DNA of 48,097 nt from a virus. A program made the translations under genes and the position numbers. Location: IMG/VR virus record IMGVR_UViG_3300030106_005189, positions 1 through 48,097 of that record; one strand, 5' to 3'. This document shows positions 14,335 to 22,059 of this stretch, one piece after another. Below the pieces are notes generated by a model, which saw only the letters and a list, made by a program, of their open reading frames with translations, was not told the origin of the DNA and did not search any database. Every line of letters starts with the position of its first letter. Positions within the stretch are counted from its first letter, which is position 1.

Positions 14335-15247
14335 TGAAGACAGAAAAAGAATAAGAGATAATAAGATATTTTTTAAAAAGTTCTTGGTAGATATTATCTA
14401 CCAAGAGAACAAACCTAAAAAAAATTATGATGCCATTGATCATGAGGATTATGTTGATCCTTTATCGAGAGATACGAATTCTATTAATACTGACACAGAA
14501 AAATTGTCTGGAGGTGAAAACTATTTTAATGACTCAGCACATACAAAAATATTACCTTTAAACTTTGGAGAGGCAATAGATGGCGATGCTGTTGATCCAG
14601 ACGAATTTTATGGAAATGTTGACGAACCAGCGTCAGAAGATTTGATTAGACACATTAATATCACTGGGACAGAGACTGAGCTTTACGAACCAGCGTTGAA
14701 GCATCCAGAAATAAAAAATTTCTTTTCTGAATCGTTTACCGTTGGACAAGCGAAAGTTTTAAATATTATTTTAAGATCTTTAGAGCTCAAAAATTTTAAG
14801 TTAGCCAATCAATTAGATGAAGCTAGAAAAACAATAAAAGATTTTAGAGAGTCTGAAAAAAATAAAACAATAGAGGATCGATTAGATCAAGCAGAAGACT
14901 TAGTTAAAAAGTTTATTCATAATAAGTTGGATGATTGTTGGTTTAGAATCAGAGCAAAAAAAGTTCGAAAAAGTCATACGCTTGGATATACCGACCAGGT
15001 GCATGATCCATTAAAAGTTTCTTGGACAAATAATCCAGAGGGTGAAAAAAAATTAAAAGATAAATATTTTAAAATTAGAAAACAGTTAAACGATTATATT
15101 TTAAATTTTCATTTAGCTTTTAAAAGTGTTTTAGATCATCCTAGACGAGAAAAAGACCAAGATAGATATAGTTTAGATGGTGAAAAAAAGGACGAAATAT
15201 TAAAAAAAACCAGTTTCAAAAAGGTCGAAAAAACGGCAGAAAACTAG
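14327..15247 (+). CDS. Early helical protein, unknown
   Basis: 306 residues. The ATG at 14327 follows GAGGAGGTTTATA; an upstream ATG at 14312 has no such site. The N-terminal half is acidic and probably loose (about 30-120). The middle (about 145-200) is heptad-rich coiled coil (LANQLDEARKTIKDFRESEK), and the end is basic. It may be a scaffold or binding protein of the early complex. It is last before a new promoter-like element. Confidence 0.7.
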   Translation: MDSEDRKRIRDNKIFFKKFLVDIIYQENKPKKNYDAIDHEDYVDPLSRDTNSINTDTEKLSGGENYFNDSAHTKILPLNFGEAIDGDAVDPDEFYGNVDEPASEDLIRHINITGTETELYEPALKHPEIKNFFSESFTVGQAKVLNIILRSLELKNFKLANQLDEARKTIKDFRESEKNKTIEDRLDQAEDLVKKFIHNKLDDCWFRIRAKKVRKSHTLGYTDQVHDPLKVSWTNNPEGEKKLKDKYFKIRKQLNDYILNFHLAFKSVLDHPRREKDQDRYSLDGEKKDEILKKTSFKKVEKTAEN

Positions 15248-15254
15248 GGTAAAT

Positions 15255-15292
15255 TAGAAAAGTATTGCAACTATGTAATAAATCATTACATA
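15255..15292 (+). promoter_or_regulatory. Repeated early promoter-like element, copy 2, with inverted repeat
   Basis: TAGAAAAGTATTGC (15255) repeats the sequence at 12567. It runs into a perfect 8-base inverted repeat, TATGTAAT (15272-15279) and ATTACATA (15285-15292). An AT-rich stretch and AAAGGAGAAAGAAA then lead to the ATG at 15320. The palindrome suggests regulator binding at this copy. Confidence 0.5.
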
Positions 15293-15319
15293 TTGTAATA
15301 TAAATAAAGGAGAAAGAAA

Positions 15320-15844
15320 ATGAAGACTACAATGAAAAAACTAAAAAAAGAACTTTTAAGATTTGTTGAGAATGACAATTTTAAAGATCTCTTTGTTGAG
15401 AAAACTCACAAACTTTTAACTAACACAGATGAAAGAGGTATTTTAGAAATTTCTTTAAAAACCTTAAAAGAAAAAGATCATCCTTTTGATCCAGATCGTT
15501 TTGATTTTGAGCAAGTTGGTAACTATGATGGTAAGTGGTATTACAAAGGCACTAAAAAAGAGGTGTCAGATAAACACTTACACGGTTGGTTAGGTGAGTT
15601 CGAGTATAAAGATTTATCTTCTGATGAATCAGATAAACATTGGAACACTAATACAGTGTTTAGAGTTTGGCTTTCAGAAAATAAAGAAAATATTATGATT
15701 CAAGTAAATGGAACTTATGAACTTTATGATAGACACTCTGAGTTTTATCATGCCCCTTTTGAAGACAGATTAAATAAATTTTTAACTGCTTCTGGTTTCA
15801 CTTGGGATCACTTTGATACAGCACACATTTCGGTTGAGGTTTAA
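15320..15844 (+). CDS. Early protein, unknown, possible alpha/beta fold
   Basis: 174 residues. A helical N-terminus (LKKELLRFVENDNFKDLFVE) precedes a mixed region with DPDRFDFEQVGNYDGKWYYK and FRVWLSENKENIMIQVNGTY. The ribosome site is strong. It abuts the SprT-like gene. No family was recognised. Confidence 0.7.
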   Translation: MKTTMKKLKKELLRFVENDNFKDLFVEKTHKLLTNTDERGILEISLKTLKEKDHPFDPDRFDFEQVGNYDGKWYYKGTKKEVSDKHLHGWLGEFEYKDLSSDESDKHWNTNTVFRVWLSENKENIMIQVNGTYELYDRHSEFYHAPFEDRLNKFLTASGFTWDHFDTAHISVEV

Positions 15845-15845
15845 T

Positions 15846-16358
15846 ATGCCAAAAAGAAAAAACAAAAAATTAAAAGTCTCGGTATCATTATCGAGACTTG
15901 CTCACGCAGGTTTTGGTGACTGCACATATTACAAAGATCAGTTTGGTAAGATGGTTCAACTTTATCTTACCAGACTTGGTATCTCTACAAGATTACAAAA
16001 TACTTTATCAATTAAAGTTCATGTTAGAAAATCAACTATGAAAAGAAATACTTTAGGATCTTGCACGATCCCACTCAATGGATCGAAAGCATCTAAAGAA
16101 TTTAAAATTACATTACGACACGGACAACCTTTTTTTAATCAGTTACAAACTCTTGCCCATGAACTTTGTCACGTAGCACAACAAGTTACAGGCAGATTAC
16201 AGTTAAGAGTTTGGTCATCAGATAACCAGACCCATGTTAGATGGGAGGGTAAAGAGTTAGGTGTTTATCTCAAAGACGTAAGTTATGATGATGCACCTTG
16301 GGAGCATGAGGCTCAAAAATTTGCTGAAGAGCAGTACAAAAGAATATTTAACAAGTAA
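15846..16358 (+). CDS. SprT-like zinc metallopeptidase
   Basis: 170 residues from the ATG at 15846. The motif LAHELCHVAQQ gives HExxH (105-109), with downstream PWEHEAQKFAEEQ supplying a likely third ligand (Glu153 or Glu155). SprT/Spartan-like proteases cut proteins crosslinked to DNA. A phage version might clear replication blocks or act on host proteins. No C-terminal zinc ribbon is present, so it is the core domain only. The basic N-terminus (MPKRKNKKLK) fits DNA association. Confidence 0.8.
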   Translation: MPKRKNKKLKVSVSLSRLAHAGFGDCTYYKDQFGKMVQLYLTRLGISTRLQNTLSIKVHVRKSTMKRNTLGSCTIPLNGSKASKEFKITLRHGQPFFNQLQTLAHELCHVAQQVTGRLQLRVWSSDNQTHVRWEGKELGVYLKDVSYDDAPWEHEAQKFAEEQYKRIFNK

Positions 16359-16369
16359 GGAGAAATAAA

Positions 16370-16639
16370 ATGATTAAATATCAAAAAGGTAACAAAAAAT
16401 TTATAAAAAACCAATATGTAACTGGGGTTCAACGATTGAATAATTCAGTCAATGGCAATCCTAAGTATAAGTTTCTGTTTGAAGGTGGTGGTGTAGCAAC
16501 TACTCCTTCTGATGCAGGATGGGTGTATGCTTTTAGTCAGCATACATTTTTTCAACAGTGGGTAGATATTAGCTACCACGTTACAAAATCAGGAAAATCA
16601 ATTCTTGATTCAATCTCTTTAAATAAGGAGGATTCATGA
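16370..16639 (+). CDS. Early protein, unknown
   Basis: 89 residues, basic at the N-terminus (MIKYQKGNKKFIKNQYV), then Gly/aromatic-rich (FLFEGGGVATTPSDAGWVYA). AAGGAGAAATAAA precedes the ATG. It overlaps the ParB-like gene by 4 bases (ATGA), so the two may work together. No domain was recognised. Confidence 0.65.
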   Translation: MIKYQKGNKKFIKNQYVTGVQRLNNSVNGNPKYKFLFEGGGVATTPSDAGWVYAFSQHTFFQQWVDISYHVTKSGKSILDSISLNKEDS

Positions 16640-17406
16640 GAATCGATAGAACTATCAAACAAACCTATGACTATGATAAGTTTCATAAGATCAAAGGCAA
16701 TAGGGACGTAAATTCTACTCAAGTGAAACAACTTATAAAATCAATTGAGGAAGGGTGGGTTCCTAATCCAGCTCATGTCAATGAGAAGAATGGTCTAGTT
16801 GATGGTCAACATAGACTTGAAGCATGTAGACAATTAAAGATACCTTTTCTTTATTTTGTGATCCATGGGGCAGGCATCAATGAGGTTACTAGAATTAACA
16901 GGTACAGACGTAACTGGGGATTTACCGAATGGATGAACCGTTATGCAGATACTGGCCATTTTGAATATAAAGCCTATAAATCTTTTTTCGAAAAGTGGGG
17001 TTTTGATCATTGGAGTACAATATTTTTACTCTGCAAAACAAAAGGTTACAGTGGTCGTAAACAACTAAGAGAGATTTTCATGAATGGAGATCTTAAACTT
17101 TCGACTATTGAGCAAGGTAAAAAACGTGCAAAAATGATTTTACAGGTTGGCGAATATTATCCAAACTATAAAAGACGTGCATTAGTTCAAGCCATGATTA
17201 GAGTTTTTAATGATCATCGTTTTAACTTTAGGACTTTTATACATAGATTATCTCTTAACAGAGATGCCATGTATGATTGCACAACTGTTGGTCAATATCT
17301 TCATCGTATTGATGCAATCTATAACAAAGGTGCTTTGAAAAAGGATCGAGTTAAGTTTGCACAAAGATGGGAGGATGAAGACCCAATCTTCAGCGAGGTA
17401 GCATGA
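16636..17406 (+). CDS. ParB/Srx-like domain protein
   Basis: 256 residues. Residues 25-75 follow the ParB N-terminal plan: STQVKQLIKSIEEGW, then GLVDGQHRLEACRQLKIP with the nucleotide-pocket motif DGQHR (56-60). The C-terminal 170 residues are basic and helical and may bind DNA. ParB domains can hydrolyse CTP, and related phage proteins include nucleases and regulators. No ParA partner is present, so partition is unlikely. A DNA-binding or nuclease role is possible. Confidence 0.72.
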   Translation: MRIDRTIKQTYDYDKFHKIKGNRDVNSTQVKQLIKSIEEGWVPNPAHVNEKNGLVDGQHRLEACRQLKIPFLYFVIHGAGINEVTRINRYRRNWGFTEWMNRYADTGHFEYKAYKSFFEKWGFDHWSTIFLLCKTKGYSGRKQLREIFMNGDLKLSTIEQGKKRAKMILQVGEYYPNYKRRALVQAMIRVFNDHRFNFRTFIHRLSLNRDAMYDCTTVGQYLHRIDAIYNKGALKKDRVKFAQRWEDEDPIFSEVA

Positions 17407-17600
17407 TTAGGTCCATATTTAATTTATTCTGGAAACCTAAAAAAATTGATTTGATTAAATATCATGTTTTAGATAATCAATATCGAGGTGTAATAGGTTG
17501 GTCAGAAAACAGTGAAGAGACTATATATCCATCAACTGGCGTTTATACAACGCCAGTTAGAGGAGAGGATAATTGGAACAGACAAGGAGAAATAAAATGA
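17403..17600 (+). CDS. Small early protein, unknown
   Basis: 65 residues (MIRSIFNLFWKPKKIDLIKY). Its start overlaps the ParB-like stop (ATGA). Near its 3' end the gene contains a perfect 10-base inverted repeat (17534-17558), so part of this region may be kept for structure. It overlaps the next gene by 4 bases. The function is unknown. Confidence 0.55.
   Translation: MIRSIFNLFWKPKKIDLIKYHVLDNQYRGVIGWSENSEETIYPSTGVYTTPVRGEDNWNRQGEIK
17534..17558 (+). repeat. Perfect 10-base inverted repeat inside coding sequence
   Basis: AACTGGCGTT and AACGCCAGTT flank TATAC. It is GC-richer than its surroundings and ends 38 bases before the ATG of the next gene (17597). With no T-run it is not a standard terminator. 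An mRNA hairpin or an operator is possible. Confidence 0.6.
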
Positions 17601-17788
17601 CACTAAATACAACAACTAGAAAGATGGCTATGCAATCGCAAACACATGTGCCACAACAAATAACGATAAATACTAGGAAGCTATTAGATAAAGTTATTAA
17701 GAAAACTAAACTATCAAGACCAAAGCAGTTAGAACTTTTGGTTGAAGAATATTATAAAAATTTGATTCCTAATCAGAAAAAAACTTAG
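17597..17788 (+). CDS. Small basic protein, possible ribbon-helix-helix-like
   Basis: 63 residues from the ATG at 17597, which has AAGGAGAAATAAA upstream. The sequence HVPQQITINTRKLLDKVIKK followed by TKLSRPKQLELLVEEYY could form a strand and two helices as in ribbon-helix-helix regulators. This is only pattern-level. It meets the minus-strand gene tail to tail with a 20-base overlap. Confidence 0.6.
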   Translation: MTLNTTTRKMAMQSQTHVPQQITINTRKLLDKVIKKTKLSRPKQLELLVEEYYKNLIPNQKKT

Positions 17789-17966
17789 GATCATCATCAC
17801 GCACAGGTGCTAAGATTCTTCTTAGTGCCTGTAAACCTTCGGCAATCGTTTTGGACCACTCTTCTTTGGAGTACGACCTGTCAAGATTCGAATCCAAAAA
17901 TTCAACAGCAACATTACCACACGCTTTACATTCATGTACTTTCCTTACGGGACTATTTGGTAACAT
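17769..17966 (-). CDS. Small CxxC protein, unknown
   Basis: 65 residues. ECKACGN (13-19) gives one CxxC pair, enough for half a zinc site, so dimerisation or a disulfide is possible. A helical part follows (KEEWSKTIAEGLQALRRILA). GGAGGTAAC precedes the ATG, and a good promoter lies upstream at 17988-18015, so it seems separately expressed. Confidence 0.65.
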   Translation of the reverse strand: MLPNSPVRKVHECKACGNVAVEFLDSNLDRSYSKEEWSKTIAEGLQALRRILAPVRDDDPKFFSD

Positions 17967-17987
17967 GTTACCTCCTTCCGCTTGCGA

Positions 17988-18015
17988 ATTATACTCTTTT
18001 AGACCTTATTTGCAA
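17988..18015 (-). promoter_or_regulatory. Sigma70-type promoter for the CxxC gene
   Basis: On the minus strand TTGCAA (18015-18010) and a perfect TATAAT (17993-17988) are separated by 16 bases, with the ATG 22 bases downstream at 17966 after GGAGG. This is the best bacterial-type promoter I see in the window. Confidence 0.65.
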
Positions 18016-18021
18016 TAAAAT

Positions 18022-18064
18022 GTGGGGCAGGAGGAAATATAAGTGAATATATAGATTGCCCCAC
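18022..18064. repeat. Inverted repeat GTGGGGCA / TGCCCCAC
   Basis: Perfect 8-base GC-rich arms (18022-18029, 18057-18064) are separated by 27 AT-rich bases. On the minus strand the second arm is followed by ATTTTATT, so it may weakly terminate the transcript from the zinc-ribbon gene before the promoter at 17988-18015. The long loop is unusual for a terminator. Confidence 0.5.
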
Positions 18065-18066
18065 GG

Positions 18067-18303
18067 CTAAGAACTATCATAAATTTTATAATTTTTAAAG
18101 GACGAGCCGTCAAGAGGTGGCCCATAATAGAAGGCATTTGTTGTATTATCCACACCTTCGGCCCATGTTTGATGATAATGTTTTTTAGGATCTAATTTAC
18201 CAGTTGATTTACATACCTTACATTGTTCAATTGACTCATTAGCCTCCCAGTTAAGTCTAATAAAACCATTACCTTTGCAATTAAAACATATCATATTAAC
18301 CAC
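18067..18303 (-). CDS. Small zinc-ribbon protein
   Basis: 78 residues. CFNCKGNGFI (6-15) and CKVCKSTGKL (28-37) form two CxxC pairs, each followed by a Gly, as in the DnaJ-type zinc repeat. The C-terminal half (QTWAEGVDNTTNAFYYGPPL) is polar. It overlaps the end of the helicase by 13 bases and may act with it, for example in protein or nucleic-acid contacts. That link is inferred from overlap. Confidence 0.7.
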   Translation of the reverse strand: MVNMICFNCKGNGFIRLNWEANESIEQCKVCKSTGKLDPKKHYHQTWAEGVDNTTNAFYYGPPLDGSSFKNYKIYDSS

Positions 18304-19754
18304 TTTCTTAAATCCTCAGCTAAAACTTTTGTAGCTAAATCTATTTTATTACGAAGAGATAAAATAATTTTTTCATCAACAGTTCCTCTTGCAACTAGAT
18401 CAATGTACGTAACTTTATTATCTGTTCCTATTCTATGATTTCTAGCCTCAGCCTGCTCTCTAATTTCGAGATCATAATTGTTACTGTAAAACACGGCTAA
18501 ACTTGCTTTTGTTAAAGTTAAACCTCTCCCACCTGTCGTAGGATTACCAACAAAGTATTTTACCTTTTCATCGTTTTGAAAGAGCTCAATACTTTTTTGT
18601 CTATCTTTTTCTGGAGTATCTCCATAAAAATCTACCGTGGATCGTGGGCCGTATTTTCTTTCTAATGCATCACATATCTCTTCAATATCATGTCGGTAGG
18701 TTGCCCAAATGATAGCTTTACCACCATGCTCTTCTAGAATAGCCAATAACTCTTTGATACGATTATTTGTCAAAGAGACGACCCTACCATCATCTGTTGA
18801 CATATGACCACAAACAATCTGGTGCAATCTAATCAGTTGGGCAAGCACTGACGTAGTTGTCAGTGATCCTTTTTGTATTTCCACTAATGCCGTTTTTTTC
18901 ATCTGCACATAAGCATCGAGTTGCTCCGTGGTTAGTGGTACAAATCTCTTCATCCACATTTGATCTGGTAAATCCAATGCATCTTTTTTCAAAACTCTGT
19001 AAGAAAAATATTTTAACTTGTAATGTAACTCTTCTAAATTTTTATACTCTACGACCTCGTTAAATGATCTACCTCCATATGATCTTCTTACCATTACACA
19101 GTATCTATTTTTAAAAGTATAAATTGAACTAAAACCTAATAAGTCTGGATTAAGAAAAAAACATTGTGAAAATAAATCCTCTGGAGATTTAGTAATTGGT
19201 GATCCTGTCATTATAACTCTAAACCGAGCTGCCAGACCAAGTTTTGTTACTGCTTTAGTTCTTTGTGCACTAACATTTTTTATGGTTGTACTTTCATCTA
19301 TTGTCATAAGAGCTTGCCTGGTCATTAAAAATCTACGTGCAAAATCTTTTCCACGAGACGTGGCAAATGCATCTATATTCATTATTAAAATATTTAAATG
19401 AACTTTAGCTGGTTCAGTTATAAATAAACTTTGTAATTCTTCTTCATGCTTTTTAGTTTTTTTACCTGTCCATAAAACAACATTTTTTTCTACATGATCT
19501 GGACAATGTGTTTCTATTTCATTGATCCAAGTGCCTTTAACACCATTAGGACAAACAACTAACAAGCCATTAATATATCCGTTATCGTATAAGTAAGCAG
19601 ATGAATCTATTAACACCTTGGTTTTTCCACAACCCATCTCCATTAATAAAGCAAACTCTCTATTGCCTTTTATAAAATGATTAAGCATGGCGCCCATTGC
19701 AGCCAATTGGTGACTAAAGGGTTTAGTCTTGAAACTATATTGTAAATTCTGCAT
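18291..19754 (-). CDS. SNF2-type SF2 helicase/translocase
   Basis: 487 residues from the ATG at 19754. Motif I MEMGCGKTK (38-46), VVCPNGVKGTW, motif II-like MTIDEST (DEST), then MTGSPI. The second half has WATYRHDIEEI, GNPTTGGRGLTLTKA and motif VI EQAEARNHRIG. These SNF2-like proteins move along double-stranded DNA. A phage version could aid replication, recombination or removal of bound proteins. A start at 19796 would add 14 residues but lacks a ribosome site. It is divergent from the Dam gene. Confidence 0.88.
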   Translation of the reverse strand: MQNLQYSFKTKPFSHQLAAMGAMLNHFIKGNREFALLMEMGCGKTKVLIDSSAYLYDNGYINGLLVVCPNGVKGTWINEIETHCPDHVEKNVVLWTGKKTKKHEEELQSLFITEPAKVHLNILIMNIDAFATSRGKDFARRFLMTRQALMTIDESTTIKNVSAQRTKAVTKLGLAARFRVIMTGSPITKSPEDLFSQCFFLNPDLLGFSSIYTFKNRYCVMVRRSYGGRSFNEVVEYKNLEELHYKLKYFSYRVLKKDALDLPDQMWMKRFVPLTTEQLDAYVQMKKTALVEIQKGSLTTTSVLAQLIRLHQIVCGHMSTDDGRVVSLTNNRIKELLAILEEHGGKAIIWATYRHDIEEICDALERKYGPRSTVDFYGDTPEKDRQKSIELFQNDEKVKYFVGNPTTGGRGLTLTKASLAVFYSNNYDLEIREQAEARNHRIGTDNKVTYIDLVARGTVDEKIILSLRNKIDLATKVLAEDLRKWLI

Positions 19755-19841
19755 ACTTTCTTTATTATTATTTCTACATACAAAAAAAGTTTGCATGTGG
19801 CAATAATTTATATATAGGGATTATTAGGAAGAAGATTGAAT

Positions 19842-20300
19842 ATGGTAAAAGTAGTTAAAGATCCTAATAAAAATAAGTTTAAAACAGGCAATCCTAAAGA
19901 TGGAAAACATTATTGGTTAACTCCACCAGATTTATATAACAAGTTAAACAAAGAATTTAATTTTGATTTTGATCCTTGTCCTTATCCATTACCAAAAGAT
20001 TTTGATGGTCTTACGTGTGAGTGGGGAAAATCTAGTTATGTAAATCCTCCGTTTGGATCAATAATACATGAAGGAAGAAAGAAAGGAGCAACAGCTTGGG
20101 TAAGAAAAGCTTTAGCAGAGTATGAAAAAGGCAAGGATGTAGTATTTGTTTTTCCTGTAGATAAATGGATACTAATGATGTTAGAAGCTGGTGCAGAGGT
20201 TAGAAATTTAAAAGATGTTAAATGGTTAGCAACAGAAGATAACAGTCAAGGGAAAGGATTAGGTAGGCACATAGCCTGCTTTATTTTAAAAAATGGGTAA
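19842..20300 (+). CDS. dam: Phage DNA N6-adenine methyltransferase
   Basis: 152 residues. YWLTPPDLYNKLNKEFNFDF begins the phage-type Dam family pattern, continued by DPCPYP (44-49) and the catalytic NPPF (68-71) in SSYVNPPFG. It uses S-adenosylmethionine to methylate adenine, usually in GATC for this family, here unproven. Possible uses are protection from host restriction or marking phage DNA. A weak GGAAGAAG lies upstream of the ATG; a TTG at 19836 is possible. GATC sites lie in the control region upstream of the early genes. Confidence 0.88.
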   Translation: MVKVVKDPNKNKFKTGNPKDGKHYWLTPPDLYNKLNKEFNFDFDPCPYPLPKDFDGLTCEWGKSSYVNPPFGSIIHEGRKKGATAWVRKALAEYEKGKDVVFVFPVDKWILMMLEAGAEVRNLKDVKWLATEDNSQGKGLGRHIACFILKNG

Positions 20301-20625
20301 AGTTTACGTAATACAAGAGAATTCAAAGTTTAATATTATCTCAGCGAAAAGATATGGTGAGTTAGTTCCAGTATTTGAAGAGGGTAAACAAATAATGTTA
20401 TCCCCAGCACCTGCAATAAAAAAACTAAATTACATTTTAAAAGATTTTAATGATGATGATTATTTATTATTAATTGGTGATCCTGCAATGATTGGATTAG
20501 CTTGCACTATTGCTTCAAAAGTTAATATGGGTAGATATAAAATTTTGAAATATGATCGTAGAACTTATGAGTATTACGATATAGCAATTGATATACATGA
20601 AAGGAATAAGAAAGATGAGCAATGA
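20293..20625 (+). CDS. Conserved unknown downstream of Dam
   Basis: 110 residues starting MGKVYVIQENSKFNIISAKR. It alternates strands and helices, with FNDDDYLLLIGDPAMIGLAC in the middle. I recall this as a common small protein in marine phage replication modules, without known function. It overlaps Dam by 8 bases and the next gene by 11, so it belongs to the same operon. Confidence 0.7.
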   Translation: MGKVYVIQENSKFNIISAKRYGELVPVFEEGKQIMLSPAPAIKKLNYILKDFNDDDYLLLIGDPAMIGLACTIASKVNMGRYKILKYDRRTYEYYDIAIDIHERNKKDEQ

Positions 20626-21181
20626 TAAAGTTGATTTTGAAAAATTAATTGATCCTACACCTGGTCAAGGAGTAGAGGTTTCAGAGGTAAGTGATGTATC
20701 TGAAGCATGTAATAATTATTTAGATTGTGAAAGTAGGATTTTAGAAACAGAACATAAATTAAAAGAATTAAAAGCCGAGTTAGAGCAACATAATAATACT
20801 GTTGTTACTCTGATGGAATCTAGAGGAGTGCAAGAGATTAAACTAACTAACGGTGATGCAGTTTCCTATAAACCATTTTATTCTGCTTCGATTACAAAAG
20901 CTAATCAAGAAAAAGCATTTCAATGGTTAAGGGATAATGGTCATGGGGATTTGATAAAGAATGCGGTCTCCGTGAATTTTGGCAAAGGGGAAGATGAAAA
21001 AGCTGTTGAGTTAATCGGTAACTTAGAAGGCCAAGGCATGTACCCAGATCAAAAGATGAAGGTTGAACCTTCGACTTTACGAGCGTTTGTATCATCCGAA
21101 ATAGAAGCGGGTCGTGATGTACCCATAGATACGTTTTCAATATATATGGGCAACAAAGTTAAAATAAGAAAGGGCAAATAA
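20615..21181 (+). CDS. Unknown with coiled coil, upstream of SSB candidate
   Basis: 188 residues from the ATG at 20615 (GGAATAAGAAAG upstream). A coiled coil at about 25-60 (ILETEHKLKELKAELEQHNN) is followed by a globular part with SITKANQEKAFQWLRDNGHG and a basic end KVKIRKGK. It may be a recombination or replication accessory protein acting with the next gene, from which it is separated by two bases. No family is named with certainty. Confidence 0.7.
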   Translation: MSNDKVDFEKLIDPTPGQGVEVSEVSDVSEACNNYLDCESRILETEHKLKELKAELEQHNNTVVTLMESRGVQEIKLTNGDAVSYKPFYSASITKANQEKAFQWLRDNGHGDLIKNAVSVNFGKGEDEKAVELIGNLEGQGMYPDQKMKVEPSTLRAFVSSEIEAGRDVPIDTFSIYMGNKVKIRKGK

Positions 21182-21183
21182 CT

Positions 21184-22011
21184 ATGAATGAAGTAACAAG
21201 AAAAAAGAAAAATGAGGTAAGCACAAAGGTGGTTGATTTTACAAATCCCGAATTTGCTGGTGCAGGTTTGGAAAATGTAGGATCAGGTGAGCTAGCAATA
21301 CCGTTCCTAAAAATAGCTAGTGCACAATCCCCAGAAATGAAAAAAAATAATCCTAAGTTCATCGAAGGTATGCAACAAGGGAATATTTTCAATTCTGTTA
21401 CCAGAGATTATTATGATAGCATAAAAGTAATTCCATGTTTCTTTAGGGTTCGAGGTATTGAATGGATGCCACTAGGCGAAGGCACAGGTGCTCCAGTCAA
21501 AATTTGGAAACCAGAAGAGATACCACCACTCGAAAGAGGGATTGATGGGGAGGATCATTACATGATTGATGGTAAACCTTCAGAGAGCTACATTGAGAGA
21601 ACTGCTGAGTATTTTGTTCTTATGGTAAAGGAGGATGGTTCGCTTGAAAAAGCAACTATTACTATGAAGAAGACTCAGTTTAAAAAGTCTCGATATTGGA
21701 ATACCACTATGGCTAATCAAAAGATTGAGTCAAAAGATGGTAAAATGCTTACTCTTCCTTCGTTTGCAAATGTCTACACTATGCAAGGTGTGCAGGAAGC
21801 AAACAGTAAAAACGATTGGTGGGGTTGGAAGATAGATTTATTTAAATCTGTTAACGACTTTCCTAAAGCTGATTATTATGTTCAAGAGGCGATGAACTTT
21901 ATGAAGCTTGTTAAATCTGGTGATATTGATCCAGCACCCGAGGTTAAGGATGGTGATAAAGAGACGGTAATAAATCCTACCCAAGACGATATAGTTTTGG
22001 GATCTTCCTAA
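21184..22011 (+). CDS. Candidate single-stranded DNA-binding protein
   Basis: 275 residues. The N-terminal tail is basic (MNEVTRKKKNEVSTK). The body has FLKIASAQSPEMKKNNPKFI, then VIPCFFRVRGIEWMP, suggesting a beta-barrel. The last 30 residues are acidic and loose. Position between accessory genes and the primase and the general plan suit an SSB, and I recall similar proteins so annotated. The terminal IPF tip of bacterial SSB is absent here; the primase carries one instead. Confidence 0.5.
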   Translation: MNEVTRKKKNEVSTKVVDFTNPEFAGAGLENVGSGELAIPFLKIASAQSPEMKKNNPKFIEGMQQGNIFNSVTRDYYDSIKVIPCFFRVRGIEWMPLGEGTGAPVKIWKPEEIPPLERGIDGEDHYMIDGKPSESYIERTAEYFVLMVKEDGSLEKATITMKKTQFKKSRYWNTTMANQKIESKDGKMLTLPSFANVYTMQGVQEANSKNDWWGWKIDLFKSVNDFPKADYYVQEAMNFMKLVKSGDIDPAPEVKDGDKETVINPTQDDIVLGSS

Positions 22012-22017
22012 ACTTAA

Positions 22018-22043
22018 GGGGGCGCCTTATCGCCCCCTTTTTT
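22018..22043 (+). terminator. Rho-independent terminator
   Basis: GGGGGCG (22018-22024), loop CCTTAT, CGCCCCC (22031-22037), then a T-run. A perfect 7-base GC stem with U-tract is a textbook terminator. It lies between the SSB candidate and the primase, so it should reduce transcription of primase and polymerase relative to SSB. Confidence 0.92.
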
Positions 22044-22059
22044 ATTTTACTGGATCAAA

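Noticed and set aside
19755-19796. N-terminal 14-residue extension of the SNF2 helicase
   Set aside because: No ribosome site and unlike the usual start of the family; kept only as an alternative.
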